This document shows positions 36,596 to 46,866 of a stretch of 64,000 nucleotides of DNA, piece after piece. The notes below the pieces were generated by a model. The model saw nothing but the letters and a program-made list of their open reading frames with translations. It was not told the origin of the DNA and made no database searches. Location: assembly GCF_014931565.1 (NCBI RefSeq), contig NZ_CP063353.1, forward strand, positions 2,294,001 to 2,358,000, in the 5' to 3' direction. The position numbers were made by a program, and so were the translations under genes. Within the stretch, counting starts at the first letter, position 1, and each line of letters starts with the position of its first letter. The stretch is from Clostridium sp. 'deep sea'. GTDB taxonomy: Bacteria > Bacillota > UBA994 > PWPR01.

Positions 36596-38026
36596 TTAGT
36601 TTTGATCAACAGGTACTTCAAGAAGTATTTCAACATCCGATTCGGCCTCTACCATTAATTCTGCTTTAGATATTTTGTCGAATTTATTTGATATTTTTTC
36701 GGTGGTAATATGCACATTTTTCACATCATTACTTACTCTTTCAATTCTATCTTTAAGCTTTTCCCATCTGCGTCTATAACGTAAGAACTCGTCGCCAAGT
36801 TTATTTAACTCATCGTGAATAACTGAGGCTAAACGTTCTCTTTCTATGTTTTGTAACATAACTTGTACAGTTGTTAAAACCGACATTAAAGTTGTAGGTG
36901 ATGCTAACCATATTCTATGTTTACGAGAATAGTCTACTAGGTCTTCGTGATAGGCATTAATTTCTGCAAAAATAGCTTCTGCCGGAATAAACATAATTGC
37001 CTGATTAGATGTTACCTCAGAAATAATATATTTTCGTGATATATCATCAATATGTTTTTTTACATTATACTTAAACTCACGCCTTGCTCTCTTTTGCTCA
37101 TCTTCTGTTAAATCTTTGTTTATCATTTTTCGATAATTTTCTAATGGAAATTTAGAGTCTATAGCTACCATGCCCAACGGCTCTGGAGTTTTAATTACTG
37201 CATCTACTATATAGCTATTAGGCAGTTTTTTTTGTAGTTCAAATACACTATCACTTTTGTCTCCAAATACTGATTTAAGTATTTGGTTAAGCTGTACTTC
37301 TCCAAATGTTCCCCTACTTTTTTTATCTGTTAAAATATCCTGTAATGAAACAATGTTGCTAGATAAACTTTCTATTTTTCTTTGAGCTTCATCTATTTTA
37401 CTTAAACGCTCTAAAATGCTACTAAAGGTTTTATTGGTTTGTTTAAAGCCTTCCATTAAACGCTCTTCAACTTTATTATTTATGGCATTTAGTTTGCTTT
37501 CAACAGTACTATTTAATCTATTAAAATTAATATTAAGCTCATTGCCCAAATTATCTTTAAATTCGTTCAAGCTGTTAATTTGGTTTGTTCTATTAACACC
37601 TAGTTCATTACTAAGCTTCATTTCTAGTTTACTAAATCTCTCAATGAGTTCTTTTTCAAGCGCTGCAAAACGCTCTGTAAGTATCGTTTGAAATGCCCCT
37701 ATTTTGTTAGAGATTATTTCGTTTTGTAGCCCCGAATCTTTATATATTTGCTCTCTTATAGTGCCTATATTTAAATCCATATTTCCATTGATGGCTACCG
37801 TTTGTTTATCGTTATGAGCAACAACTGCTTTTTCTATCATTTCTATTTTATTTGCAATTTCTTTTTCAAGAGAAACTAGTTTTTCACTATGTATTTGATT
37901 TTGCTTTATTGTTTCAGTGTTTGAACTCTTAGCTTTTTTAAGACTGCTTAAAAAAATAAATTGCAAAATTAAAATTAATGCCAAAGAGGCTAAAATAATG
38001 TAGTTATGGTATTCGACAGGAATCAC
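36596..38026 (-). CDS. rmuC: RmuC family DNA recombination protein
   Basis: 476 residues: an N-terminal membrane helix (IILASLALILILQFIFL), a long coiled coil (about 30-230) rich in Glu/Lys/Asn, then the RmuC nuclease-like domain: SRGTFGEVQLNQIL, VAIDSKFPLENYRKM, RREFKYNVKKHIDDISRKYI, IMFIPAEAIFAEI, ASPTTLMSVLTTV. RmuC limits recombination at inverted repeats and belongs to the restriction-endonuclease-like fold. GTG start with GGTGGTGA upstream. Typical length. Confidence 0.92.
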   Translation of the reverse strand: MIPVEYHNYIILASLALILILQFIFLSSLKKAKSSNTETIKQNQIHSEKLVSLEKEIANKIEMIEKAVVAHNDKQTVAINGNMDLNIGTIREQIYKDSGLQNEIISNKIGAFQTILTERFAALEKELIERFSKLEMKLSNELGVNRTNQINSLNEFKDNLGNELNINFNRLNSTVESKLNAINNKVEERLMEGFKQTNKTFSSILERLSKIDEAQRKIESLSSNIVSLQDILTDKKSRGTFGEVQLNQILKSVFGDKSDSVFELQKKLPNSYIVDAVIKTPEPLGMVAIDSKFPLENYRKMINKDLTEDEQKRARREFKYNVKKHIDDISRKYIISEVTSNQAIMFIPAEAIFAEINAYHEDLVDYSRKHRIWLASPTTLMSVLTTVQVMLQNIERERLASVIHDELNKLGDEFLRYRRRWEKLKDRIERVSNDVKNVHITTEKISNKFDKISKAELMVEAESDVEILLEVPVDQN

Positions 38027-38079
38027 AACAAATCACCACCAATTTTTAGTTTTACATATTAATTATACCATAGCAAAAC

Positions 38080-39195
38080 TTACTGTTGTTGAATTTGTAT
38101 TAATTCATAATCTCTTTTTCCTAAGCCTATTTCCTCTCCATATTTTAAAATATGACTGCCATCAACATGTTTATGAATGTGTTTAAATTTATCTTCTCCT
38201 AATTTTAAGTCTTTACCTATTTGACTATGGGGATTAACAGGCTCGTTATTTACTAAATCTAAACTAGCCTGATCTATAGCTACTGGGTCTGTTGAAGCCA
38301 AAATACCTATGTCTCTAACCAAAGGAACATCATTCCAAGCTACACAATCACATAGGGGTGAAACATTAGTTATAAAGTTAAAGTAAATAACCTTGTTTTG
38401 CTTATCTTTAACTGCACCATAAGCATACTCTGCCATTCTCTCTAAAAAGCTATCGCTATCTGTTTCCCAGTTAATCTTTATCGCTCTAAATGAACAAACT
38501 GTTGTACACTCTCCACAGCCAATACAAGTATCATGATTAAATATAGCTTTTTTACTCTTTATAGTTATAGCATTTACAGGACAATGACTAACACAAATTC
38601 CGCAACCTACACAATTATCGTTTAATTTGGGTTTACTTACCGAGTGTTGTTGTTGTTTACCTGCCGCACTCGCACAACCCATAGCTAAATTCTTTATAGA
38701 TCCCCCAAATCCGGCCATACCATGACCTTTAAAATGAGATAAAACTACCATAGAATTTGCATTGTAAATATCCCCGGCAATTTTAGCTGTTTTAAAGTGC
38801 TTTAATTCTATGTTTACATCTATAGAATTTTTACTATACAAACCATCAGCTATAATAATAGGAGCACCAATAGTTGCATAAGAAAAACCATTTTCAATAG
38901 CTGTTTGTAAATGGACCACACTATTTGTTCTACTGCCTGTATAAAGCGTATTAGTATCAGTTAAAAATGGTTCAACTTTACTCTCTTTTGTTTTATCTAC
39001 TATAGCCCTAACTAAAACAGGATGAATATACGCTAAATTACCTTTTTCACCAAAGTGCATTTTAATAGCTGTTTTATCGTTTGGGGATAGTATGCTTTTA
39101 GCCTCTACTTTGTCATAAAGAATTTTTAACTTATTTGGCAAACTAGATTTCTTATTTTCGCTTTTTAAATTCATAAAATAAACCTTAGAACTCAT
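38080..39195 (-). CDS. DUF362 protein with two 4Fe-4S clusters
   Basis: 371 residues. The DUF362 domain (MSSKVYFMNLKS, AIKMHFGEKGN, PFLTDTNTLYTGSRTNSV, LSHFKGHGMAGFGGSIKNLAMG) surrounds two ferredoxin motifs, CVGCGICVSHCPVNAI and CIGCGECTTVCSFRAI. Members are common in anaerobes; the exact reaction is unknown, though an electron-transfer or maturation role is inferred. No signal peptide. Single gene with SD AAAGGAG. Confidence 0.87.
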   Translation of the reverse strand: MSSKVYFMNLKSENKKSSLPNKLKILYDKVEAKSILSPNDKTAIKMHFGEKGNLAYIHPVLVRAIVDKTKESKVEPFLTDTNTLYTGSRTNSVVHLQTAIENGFSYATIGAPIIIADGLYSKNSIDVNIELKHFKTAKIAGDIYNANSMVVLSHFKGHGMAGFGGSIKNLAMGCASAAGKQQQHSVSKPKLNDNCVGCGICVSHCPVNAITIKSKKAIFNHDTCIGCGECTTVCSFRAIKINWETDSDSFLERMAEYAYGAVKDKQNKVIYFNFITNVSPLCDCVAWNDVPLVRDIGILASTDPVAIDQASLDLVNNEPVNPHSQIGKDLKLGEDKFKHIHKHVDGSHILKYGEEIGLGKRDYELIQIQQQ

Positions 39196-39413
39196 TCTTT
39201 TTCTCCTTTTATAATCTACTCTTTACGTTAATGTTGATTAATATTATATCATATTATTTTTGTAATCATTAATAATCATTTAATAACACATTTTACCTTA
39301 TATCATTACATATTTTAACAATATTCGTTTACTCAATAAGTGCAGCAATTGCAAATAGGTTTTGCTTACTTTATAATTTAAATTGAAAAAATAATGAATA
39401 TAGGGGAAGAATT

Positions 39414-40745
39414 TTGTCTATAAAATATAATTTTAAACAAAAATTAGAGAGCAAATATACAAACTTTGTTAATAAACTTTTTAAAAGTACTAATACTTCA
39501 ATGACTAACAAGTTAGCTTTGCTATGTACTGTATTTTCTGTTGTTAACTGTATGATTCTTGTTCTTATTAGTTTTGAAGCAGATTTTAAACCAGTTATTA
39601 CATTATGTATTTTAGCAATGTTATTAATGATTTTTATTTCAATTTACTTAACAATATATACTAATAAAACTGTTTTAGCAGCCAATTTAAACCTTATTTT
39701 TTTGAGTTTAATATATTTACCTATTATGTGGATTTATACAGGTGGAATAAATGGTTCCGCATCACTTATTCTTTTTATGTTAATTATTTTTAATGCCATT
39801 CTTAATTTAGGAAAAACTCGATTTTACATAGCTTTTTCGCAATTTGCAATAATTTTAGTTTTATTTTATATTGAAGTAACCTATCCTGAACATATTTCCA
39901 AAATATCTATGGCTCCTGAGGGCCAGTTAGGTGTAATGCTTAATATGTTTTATATTTTGTTTTCAACTACCCTAGTTACAGCTTATTTCATTGACCAATA
40001 TAAAAGCTCTGTTTGTAAACTACAACAAGCTAATGAAAACTTAAAGCAAGCCGCCCAATTTCGTAGAGATTTAACAGCAAATATTTCTCATGATCTTAAT
40101 ACCCCAATCACTATGATTTGTGGTTATGCTGAGGCAATTAATGATGGTTTATTAAATACCGAGCAAACAAAAAAGTACTTAAATTTAATACAGCAAAAGT
40201 CGATGGATTTAAGTGGTTTAATAGATGATTTACTACACTTAACAAAACTAGAAAATGGACAATTAGAGTTAGATTTTAATCCTATGCAACTAACCGACTT
40301 AATAGAAGAACAAGAGGTACGTTATATATATGATATACAACATAAAGGGCTAAACTTTTTTGTAAAACACCTGCCTCTTAAGCTCAAAGATGCTGTAGTA
40401 AATGTTGATGTAAATCAAATAAATAAGGTTTTTAGTAATTTAATTTATAATGCCATGAAGTTTACTGAAACAGGAAGCATTACATTAGCATGTGGTTTTG
40501 ATGACAATAAAGTTGTTATAGCAGTAACAGATACGGGTATTGGAATAGAAAAAGAAAATTTGCCTCATATTTTTCAAAGATTTTATACCGGATCTCAATC
40601 ACGTAACTCTAAACTAAAGGGTAGTGGCTTAGGGTTAAATATTGTTCAACATATTGTTGAATTACATAAAGGAGAGATATGGGTTGAGAGTGAGGTTGGG
40701 GTAGGTAGCACATTCTTTTTCTCTTTACCGCTTGCACTATTGTAG
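39414..40745 (+). CDS. Membrane sensor histidine kinase, orphan
   Basis: 443 residues from a TTG (GGGGA upstream). Five to six TM segments (about 33-195) with almost no extracellular loop, so the stimulus is probably sensed in the membrane. HisKA has phospho-acceptor His226 in NISHDLNTPITMICG. HATPase: N box NLIYNAMKFTE, G1 DTGIGIEKE, F box FQRFY, G2 GSGLGLNIV. No response regulator gene is adjacent, so it may feed a distant partner, conceivably the Spo0F-like protein as sporulation kinases do; this is only inference. Confidence 0.9.
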   Translation: MSIKYNFKQKLESKYTNFVNKLFKSTNTSMTNKLALLCTVFSVVNCMILVLISFEADFKPVITLCILAMLLMIFISIYLTIYTNKTVLAANLNLIFLSLIYLPIMWIYTGGINGSASLILFMLIIFNAILNLGKTRFYIAFSQFAIILVLFYIEVTYPEHISKISMAPEGQLGVMLNMFYILFSTTLVTAYFIDQYKSSVCKLQQANENLKQAAQFRRDLTANISHDLNTPITMICGYAEAINDGLLNTEQTKKYLNLIQQKSMDLSGLIDDLLHLTKLENGQLELDFNPMQLTDLIEEQEVRYIYDIQHKGLNFFVKHLPLKLKDAVVNVDVNQINKVFSNLIYNAMKFTETGSITLACGFDDNKVVIAVTDTGIGIEKENLPHIFQRFYTGSQSRNSKLKGSGLGLNIVQHIVELHKGEIWVESEVGVGSTFFFSLPLALL

Positions 40746-40777
40746 AATTAAACTAACATAAATAAACTTAGGTAGAA

Positions 40778-40812
40778 ATAGAATAGTTTTGCTTTAACAA
40801 AAACTATTCTAT
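40778..40812 (+). terminator. Probable terminator of the histidine kinase gene
   Basis: Perfect 13-bp stem ATAGAATAGTTTT (40778-40790) / AAAACTATTCTAT (40800-40812), followed by TCATTTGTTT on the plus strand. Confidence 0.7.
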
Positions 40813-40985
40813 TCATTTGTTTAAAAAATCTACTGTTAACAAAATAAACTAAATTAGGATAAAATCATCTTAAAAAACCTAAACAATAACACTTTTCTTT
40901 AATGTTAGTAGAAAATGTTTAAAATTAGGGAGTTAGCTGTAATTATTATTGCTTTACTTCTACGGTAATCGGATACATCTATTTA

Positions 40986-41927
40986 TTAATTTTTAGTAAT
41001 TAAATCCGATTTCATCTCTTCTCCTAAAAGTCTAACCTCTGGCTCTAATAAAATATTAAACTTTTCATACACAGTTTTTTGAATATGAGCCATTACATCT
41101 AATACATTTTGAGCCGTAGCTCCTCCAACATTTATAACAAAACCAGCATGTTTAGTGGAAACCTGAGCTCCACCAATGCTATAACCTTTTAACCCTGCTT
41201 GATCAATTAAATAGCTACCAGCCACATCAGGGGGACGTTTAAAGGTACTGCCAGCACTTGGCATTGCTAACGGTTGACGTTCTCTTCGCCACCTATTGAG
41301 TTTATTCATTTCAGCTTTAATCTTACTTTTTTCACCCTGTTTAAGTTTTATTTCAACCTTTGTTATAATGGCTTTTTCAGTAGCAACAGCTGAGTTACGA
41401 TACCTAAGATTTAGTCTTTTACTATCCCACTCTTCATAATTACCCTCATTTGTTACTACCCAACACCGTGAAACTATCTGACTCATTTCACCATCGTAAG
41501 CACCAGCATTCATAAAAACTGCTCCACCAATACTACCAGGTATTCCTGAAGCAAACTCAAAACCTGTTAAGCTATTAGCCAAAGCAACTTGAGCAACCTG
41601 AGATAATAATGCCCCAGATTCAGCTATGATAAAACAGCCCTCTGCTGAAATCTTTTGCAAATTATCTCCTATTTTTACTACTATTCCACGTATTCCTTTA
41701 TCACTAACAAGTAAGTTTGTGCCATTGCCAATTATAGTTAAAGTAAGTTTGTTTTTTTGGGCAAACTTTTTTATTTTTTGAAGTTCATATTCATTATTTA
41801 AAGTTATAAAGGCATCTGCTGGGCCACCAATTTTAAAATATGTATAATTACACATATCAACATTAAACTCAACCTGTTGTAAGTGTAAGTTATCTTTTAA
41901 CTGCTGCTGCCACAACATTAAATCCAT
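40986..41927 (-). CDS. murB: UDP-N-acetylenolpyruvoylglucosamine reductase
   Basis: 313 residues, type II MurB. FAD-binding YFKIGGPADAFITLNN, IGNGTNLLVSDKGIRG, ASGIPGSIGGAVFMNAGAYDGE, catalytic Ser in MPSAGSTFKRPP, and Glu in LEPEVRLLGE. It reduces UDP-GlcNAc-enolpyruvate to UDP-MurNAc in the cytosol. Monocistronic. Length is normal. Confidence 0.95.
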   Translation of the reverse strand: MDLMLWQQQLKDNLHLQQVEFNVDMCNYTYFKIGGPADAFITLNNEYELQKIKKFAQKNKLTLTIIGNGTNLLVSDKGIRGIVVKIGDNLQKISAEGCFIIAESGALLSQVAQVALANSLTGFEFASGIPGSIGGAVFMNAGAYDGEMSQIVSRCWVVTNEGNYEEWDSKRLNLRYRNSAVATEKAIITKVEIKLKQGEKSKIKAEMNKLNRWRRERQPLAMPSAGSTFKRPPDVAGSYLIDQAGLKGYSIGGAQVSTKHAGFVINVGGATAQNVLDVMAHIQKTVYEKFNILLEPEVRLLGEEMKSDLITKN

Positions 41928-42030
41928 TATTACTCCTCCTAAAATTACGTATTAGTTTTTTAATTTGTATTATATACATTATTGTATCACTCTTTTAATT
42001 ATATGAAACATAATTATTTTAATTATAAAA

Positions 42031-42066
42031 AAAAGAGCTATACACTATATATAGTGTACAGCTCTT
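42031..42066 (-). terminator. Strong terminator of the M23 peptidase gene
   Basis: Near-perfect stem AAGAGCT-A-TACACTA / TAGTGTA-C-AGCTCTT closed by TATA, with eight to nine T on the minus strand, 8 nt past the stop. Confidence 0.92.
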
Positions 42067-42073
42067 GATAAGT

Positions 42074-43669
42074 TTATTTGTAGTAATTAAGCGGATTATA
42101 ACGTTTTCCGTTTTTACGAATTTCTAAGTGTAAATGCGGACCAGTGCTATTACCGGTATTACCAGACTTAGCAATTACATCACCCTGAGATACCTTTGTG
42201 CCTACTTTTACTAATAACTTATTATTATGAGCATAAAGAGTACTATAACCATTACCATGGTCAATAATTATATAGTAACCATATAAATAATGATATGTTG
42301 ATGTAGTTACAACTCCTGAGTCTGCTGCAAATATATTAGTGTTTCTGGCAGTACCAATATCTAATCCGTAGTGATACCTTCTACCTGTCCAACCAAATTT
42401 ACAGGTTATTGTTCCGCCACCATCAACTGGCCATATAAATGAACCAGTACCTTGTGCTTTAGGTATCTTTGTACCCTTTGCAACAACCTCAGTAACGGGC
42501 TCTGACACAACCTTTGATGATACTTGTTCTCTTGCTACTTCACTACCATTCTCACGAACTATATCATAAACAACTTCGTTTTTACCTCTAACACCTTCTG
42601 TGAGCGTTTTAGTTTGCCATGTGTAAAGTGAACTGTCATTTTGGTAAACTGTTTTATATGGCACATACTCAAATGTTGTTAACTGTTCTTTGGTTTGAAC
42701 ATTTATAAAAGGCACTATTGGTTCAACAGCAATTTTTTGTCCTAACATTAAAACTGCGCTTTTTAAATCTGGATTACAGGACCGCACCTCTTTAACTGTC
42801 ATACCATTGTCATTGCCTATAGACCATAGCGAGTCTCCACGTTTTACAATATGGTATTTACGCTGAGTGTATCCTGTACTTAAAAGATTTAGGGCATCAA
42901 TTTTTTTCATTACAGTATTTGCAACTACTGGCATGTACTCAATTTTAACATCTTCTTTTATTGAATAATCAACTATTTGAGTACCACCTCGTGCAGTAGT
43001 ATAGCCTTTTACTATTATATCAACAATTTCATTAGCTTCTTTTTCTGTAGGTAAGCTTGCAACTTGTTTACCATCTATTAATATTACTGCTGCATTAACT
43101 TGTATCTCTACAGATTTTAAAAGTGCTCCAATTGTAAGTTCCGGAACAGTTTCAGGCTTTTTCCAAACCGTTTGCAACTTTAAGGCTGTAGTAATCTCAT
43201 ATTGAGTTTTTCCTTTTTCTTTAGAAGATATATCGCCTTCGTTAGTAGACTTAACTGCACTTTTCGTTTGTGGAGCAACATTCATTGCTAACATCGACAT
43301 TGAACTAGGTTCTGCTGTCATTGCTTTTGGTAGGGCATCTTCTTTTAACAGCATTGCGTCACAAGAAGTAGGCCCAGCTGTTTCTAATACGTTTACATAT
43401 TCTTTATACTTTTGTTGATCCGTTACATAACCAATGGCCTCACCATCAGCATAAACAACTAAAAATCTATTATTAAAGTAATGAACGCCTGTGGCTAAAA
43501 TAGCAACCATTAACATTATTGTTATACTGCTTAAAATTAACCGAGCTTTATTACATTTAATGCTAGATAAAAAGTTAAACTCTTTTTTGTTAGGTCTTTT
43601 CGTTTTTGAATATGTCTTTCCAAACTTAAAATTGTACCTACTCTTGTTAAGAGTTTTTTTTGTCTTCAT
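42074..43669 (-). CDS. M23 peptidase with LysM and G5 domains
   Basis: 531 residues. Basic cytoplasmic N terminus, TM (LILSSITIMLMVAILATGVHY), extracellular region, LysM (YHIVKRGDSLWSIGNDNGMTV), G5 domain (about 325-390, ending SEPVTEVVAKGTK), and C-terminal LytM/M23 peptidase: HYGLDIGTARNTNI, GYYIIIDHGNGYSTLYAHN, HLHLEIRKNG. The three zinc-site elements are intact, so it should cut peptidoglycan peptides. Domain order matches clostridial cell-wall endopeptidases. Residues 95-150 contain a variable low-complexity insert. Confidence 0.93.
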   Translation of the reverse strand: MKTKKTLNKSRYNFKFGKTYSKTKRPNKKEFNFLSSIKCNKARLILSSITIMLMVAILATGVHYFNNRFLVVYADGEAIGYVTDQQKYKEYVNVLETAGPTSCDAMLLKEDALPKAMTAEPSSMSMLAMNVAPQTKSAVKSTNEGDISSKEKGKTQYEITTALKLQTVWKKPETVPELTIGALLKSVEIQVNAAVILIDGKQVASLPTEKEANEIVDIIVKGYTTARGGTQIVDYSIKEDVKIEYMPVVANTVMKKIDALNLLSTGYTQRKYHIVKRGDSLWSIGNDNGMTVKEVRSCNPDLKSAVLMLGQKIAVEPIVPFINVQTKEQLTTFEYVPYKTVYQNDSSLYTWQTKTLTEGVRGKNEVVYDIVRENGSEVAREQVSSKVVSEPVTEVVAKGTKIPKAQGTGSFIWPVDGGGTITCKFGWTGRRYHYGLDIGTARNTNIFAADSGVVTTSTYHYLYGYYIIIDHGNGYSTLYAHNNKLLVKVGTKVSQGDVIAKSGNTGNSTGPHLHLEIRKNGKRYNPLNYYK

Positions 43670-43920
43670 CTTAAATCCCCTTAAAAAACCTTAATCCCGC
43701 TTTATATATTACATATTCTTACTATCTTTATAATTAATTATATACTATAGGGTAAATGTTTAAACAAAGTAACCCTATATTCTGCACTATACACTTTTTT
43801 GTAGTTCGCTTTTTTACACTCATTGCACCAAAGTTGTCATTGACTATTATAGCATAAAAATTGCTATTTTAATAAATATGACAGGCATTTAATATTTCAT
43901 AATATTTTTCTTTATTAAAA

Positions 43921-44628
43921 CTATATTTTAGACAAACAACTGTAAATCTCATTTTCGAATGCTAAAAGCACTCTACTATTAGCCGCTCTAGTAACTCTAT
44001 CTATCGGGTTTTTAAGCTGCTTTATAATGGTTGCTGGTGCATCACTTAATACTAAAACAGTATCACCCATAGTGGCCGCAACCCTAATATCGTGGGTTAC
44101 TAAAAACACAGTGTACTGTTGTTTTGAAAGCAAGGGAATTAATTCTTTCATTAATCTTTGCTTTAAATTAAAATCAAGAGACTGAAAAGGTTCATCTAAA
44201 AACATTAACCTAGAGGGTAATGCTAAGGCCCTTGCTATAGCAACCCTTTGCTGCATACCACCACTTAGCTTTAAAGGATAGTGTTCCGAAATTCCTTTAA
44301 GCTCAACCATTTCTAGGGTTTTCTGCACTCTATCTTCAATTTCAGGAGCTGGTAGTTTATCTTGCAACACAAATTTTACATTATCTCGAACAGTGCACCA
44401 AGGAAGTAAACGGGGCTTTTGAAACACATAACTGCTGTCTTGAGTAAAGCCAACTAACTCGCCTTTACTGGCTTTAATAACACCAGCTAATATTCTTAAG
44501 AGCGTTGTTTTTCCACATCCAGAAGGCCCAACTATTGAAACAATTTGTCCACTAGTTATACTAAAGTTTATGCAATTTAACGTCTCTTTGTTCTTATAAT
44601 GGTGGTGTAAATTAATTGCGCTAAACAT
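43921..44628 (-). CDS. ABC transporter ATP-binding protein, SsuB/TauB type
   Basis: 235 residues. Walker A GPSGCGKTT, Q-loop VFQKPRLLPW, signature KLSGGMQQRVAIARAL, Walker B LMFLDEPFQSLD and His in VTHDIR. The VFQKPRLLPW form is typical of nitrate/sulfonate/taurine-type importers. It overlaps the permease gene by 8 nt and forms a complete importer with the binding protein. Confidence 0.93.
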   Translation of the reverse strand: MFSAINLHHHYKNKETLNCINFSITSGQIVSIVGPSGCGKTTLLRILAGVIKASKGELVGFTQDSSYVFQKPRLLPWCTVRDNVKFVLQDKLPAPEIEDRVQKTLEMVELKGISEHYPLKLSGGMQQRVAIARALALPSRLMFLDEPFQSLDFNLKQRLMKELIPLLSKQQYTVFLVTHDIRVAATMGDTVLVLSDAPATIIKQLKNPIDRVTRAANSRVLLAFENEIYSCLSKI

Positions 44629-45379
44629 CTACTTCTCTCCATTGGCATAATCTTTTTTTAATTAACATGATTGGATACTCTAAAATTGCGGAGGTTATTA
44701 TGGCAATTGCTGCCCATGCCCAAACTTCATCCATGTTAAAATAAGCGAATCCATAATAAATACCATTACCCAAAGAATATTTCGTAGTACTGATATACTC
44801 AGCTGATATTATTACCTTCATACTTAAGCCTATTGCACCAGCTAAGGCAGCTGATAAATAAGAAACAACAGAGGGTATATATATTTTTTTAACCCTTAAG
44901 CGGTTGGGAATATTATAGATATCTGCCATTTCTAGTATTTCGGGATCTACATTACTAATACCCTCTAATACAGCTGAATATAAAATAGGAAAAACAATAA
45001 TAAATCCCACAGCAGATGGTGCTTGATAAGGACCAAGCCAAATAATTAACTGAACAGTTATTGCTATAGTAGGTGTTGCTTTCATTATTGACACTAACGG
45101 GCTTAGCGCTGCTTTTATATATTTATTATTAACACTAAAAAAGCCTAAAATCACCGCTAAAATAAAGGAAATACTTAGGCTTACTACTACTCTAAACAGA
45201 GTAAAAAAAACTGTAGCAATAAAGTCGGTTTTGGTAACTATTCTTTTAAAAGCTATTAAGACAGCTAAAGGTGTAGGAAATATATTAAAATTTCCCACAC
45301 CTGAAGCTACTATTTGCCATATTGCTAATAAAAATATTATACCAACGGCAAGCTCTAGTTTTTTGCTATTCTTGGACAT
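44621..45379 (-). CDS. ABC transporter permease, SsuC/TauC type
   Basis: About 252 residues from the ATG at 45379, which overlaps the end of the binding-protein gene by 14 nt; a longer frame to 45448 would overlap more. About six TM segments with the EAA-like motif DPEILEMADIYNIPNRLRVKKIYIPS contacting the ATPase. LSISFILAVILGFF and IKATPTIAI-like sequence match the BPD_transp_1 family. Importer of a small anion or precursor; substrate unknown. Confidence 0.9.
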   Translation of the reverse strand: MSKNSKKLELAVGIIFLLAIWQIVASGVGNFNIFPTPLAVLIAFKRIVTKTDFIATVFFTLFRVVVSLSISFILAVILGFFSVNNKYIKAALSPLVSIMKATPTIAITVQLIIWLGPYQAPSAVGFIIVFPILYSAVLEGISNVDPEILEMADIYNIPNRLRVKKIYIPSVVSYLSAALAGAIGLSMKVIISAEYISTTKYSLGNGIYYGFAYFNMDEVWAWAAIAIITSAILEYPIMLIKKRLCQWREVDV

Positions 45380-46334
45380 TGTAATAGATACTATCGTCTG
45401 GGAGCTTACCACCAATTGACTCTGGAATAATATTATATAAAGCCTCAAAATAAGCCTTTATTTCATCTTTTACATCATTTGCCTTGGTAAATTTTAAGTT
45501 GCTTGAGCCAACTGCTTTTTGCACAACAGCTGCTGGTAAACCAATCTCAAGTTCTTCGGCATATTTACCTAAATCCTCTGGGTTTTCATTTGCCCATTCA
45601 ATTGAAGCCTGATATTTCTCTAAAAAGGTGGCAACTAATTCAGGATTCTCTTCAGCAAAAGCTTTGTTAACAACTAAACTAGCTTGAGGATAGCTACTTT
45701 TTTCGGTTAATGCTTGCCATTGTTCTTGAAAATCAAGTACTGTTTTTAGCCCTTCTTTTTTTATACTTGCTGTAGTTGCTAAAGGCTCAGGTAAAACTGC
45801 AAAGCTATAACGACTAGCAATAACACTTTGTAATAGCTCTTTTGGTCCAGATAAATAAGTTAAAGTAACATCCTTCTCTGGATCAATATCATTCTCTTTT
45901 AAGATATGCCTTAACATAATATCTGGAGTTAAGCCTTTACCTATTAAGGCTATCTCTTCACCTTTTAAGGAGTTAATATCAGTTAGCTCTTCCATTCCTA
46001 CCATGTATAAAGCCCCCCACACAGATGGAGCTAAAATTTGATACTCTGTACCTTTATTGAATAACATAGCAGCTTGGTTTGTAGCTATTACTGCCATATC
46101 AAGTTCATTTGCTGTAAGTTTACCCATCATTACATTTGGAGCAGCAATTTGCTCATATGTAACAGTAACTTCTTCACCTATGCTTGGTTTATCTTTAGCC
46201 ATTTGCAACATTGTTAAGGCTGTTGGGCCAGATAAATAAGCTACCTTCATCTCTACTGGTGTTGACTGCTTTTGACAACCTGCAACCATTAAGATAGTTG
46301 CCAATACTAAAATAGCAATAGTAAATTTGCGCAT
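45366..46334 (-). CDS. ABC substrate-binding lipoprotein, NMT1/SsuA-like
   Basis: 322 residues. Lipoprotein signal with lipobox MVAGC (Cys20). VKVAYLSGPTALTMLQMAK is the NMT1-type start, and the two lobes follow with PEPLATTASIKKEGLKTVLDF. Family ligands include nitrate, sulfonates, taurine and thiamine precursors; none is preferred by context. First gene of the three-gene importer operon. The 524-nt upstream stretch shows no riboswitch I can recognise. Confidence 0.9.
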   Translation of the reverse strand: MRKFTIAILVLATILMVAGCQKQSTPVEMKVAYLSGPTALTMLQMAKDKPSIGEEVTVTYEQIAAPNVMMGKLTANELDMAVIATNQAAMLFNKGTEYQILAPSVWGALYMVGMEELTDINSLKGEEIALIGKGLTPDIMLRHILKENDIDPEKDVTLTYLSGPKELLQSVIASRYSFAVLPEPLATTASIKKEGLKTVLDFQEQWQALTEKSSYPQASLVVNKAFAEENPELVATFLEKYQASIEWANENPEDLGKYAEELEIGLPAAVVQKAVGSSNLKFTKANDVKDEIKAYFEALYNIIPESIGGKLPDDSIYYNVQE

Positions 46335-46857
46335 AGTATCACTCTCTCTTTATTTTTTTTACAATCTTCATTATTGTACACCTTTCACATCTATAACAAA
46401 AGTGTTTGTAGCAAAGAATATTTCTGTAAAGAATGGTGCTGTTGCGTAAGCCAATATCTATTTAACCTTAAAGTTGTATAAGTAGTGCATAAAGTATATT
46501 AAGAGCTTTATAAATTAAACCAAATACTATTTTTTAATATCTTTTGTAAACTACAAAGGTCACCAACAATCTGTGGTAACTTATTAAAATTATTCTTGTT
46601 TGCATTACTTCTACTAAACAATCAGCTATAGAAATAGTATTAACCTACATTAATATATTATTATCTCTTGTTTTTTACATTCTCGGCAATATGACATTAA
46701 TATTATTTTATAACTACCTAAGATATTAAATTATATAGAATACAATAAGATTAAGAAGAGGCTTTGAATGTTATTAAAACGCTGTTATAATAGGTTATAT
46801 AAAAGTAGATATTTGCAATAAATTTATATTTATTAGCTACAATTATATTAAAAAGGA
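46335..46857. other. Intergenic stretch without a gene
   Basis: AT-rich, divergent promoters for the importer (minus) and deoD (plus). Apart from the deoD promoter no ORF of coding character, repeat or known riboswitch motif was found. Confidence 0.6.
46764..46791 (+). promoter_or_regulatory. Sigma-A promoter of deoD
   Basis: TTGAAT (46764-46769), 16-nt spacer, TATAAT (46786-46791), 75 nt upstream of the deoD start. Confidence 0.72.
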
Positions 46858-46866
46858 TTGATAAAA

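Noticed and set aside
39240-39290. Second Fur box near the DUF362 gene
   Set aside because: TGATTATTAATGATTA-like sequence shares only part of the 7-1-7 consensus and can arise by chance in AT-rich DNA.
46335-46857. Riboswitch before the SsuABC-like importer
   Set aside because: No TPP, cobalamin or purine core sequence was seen.
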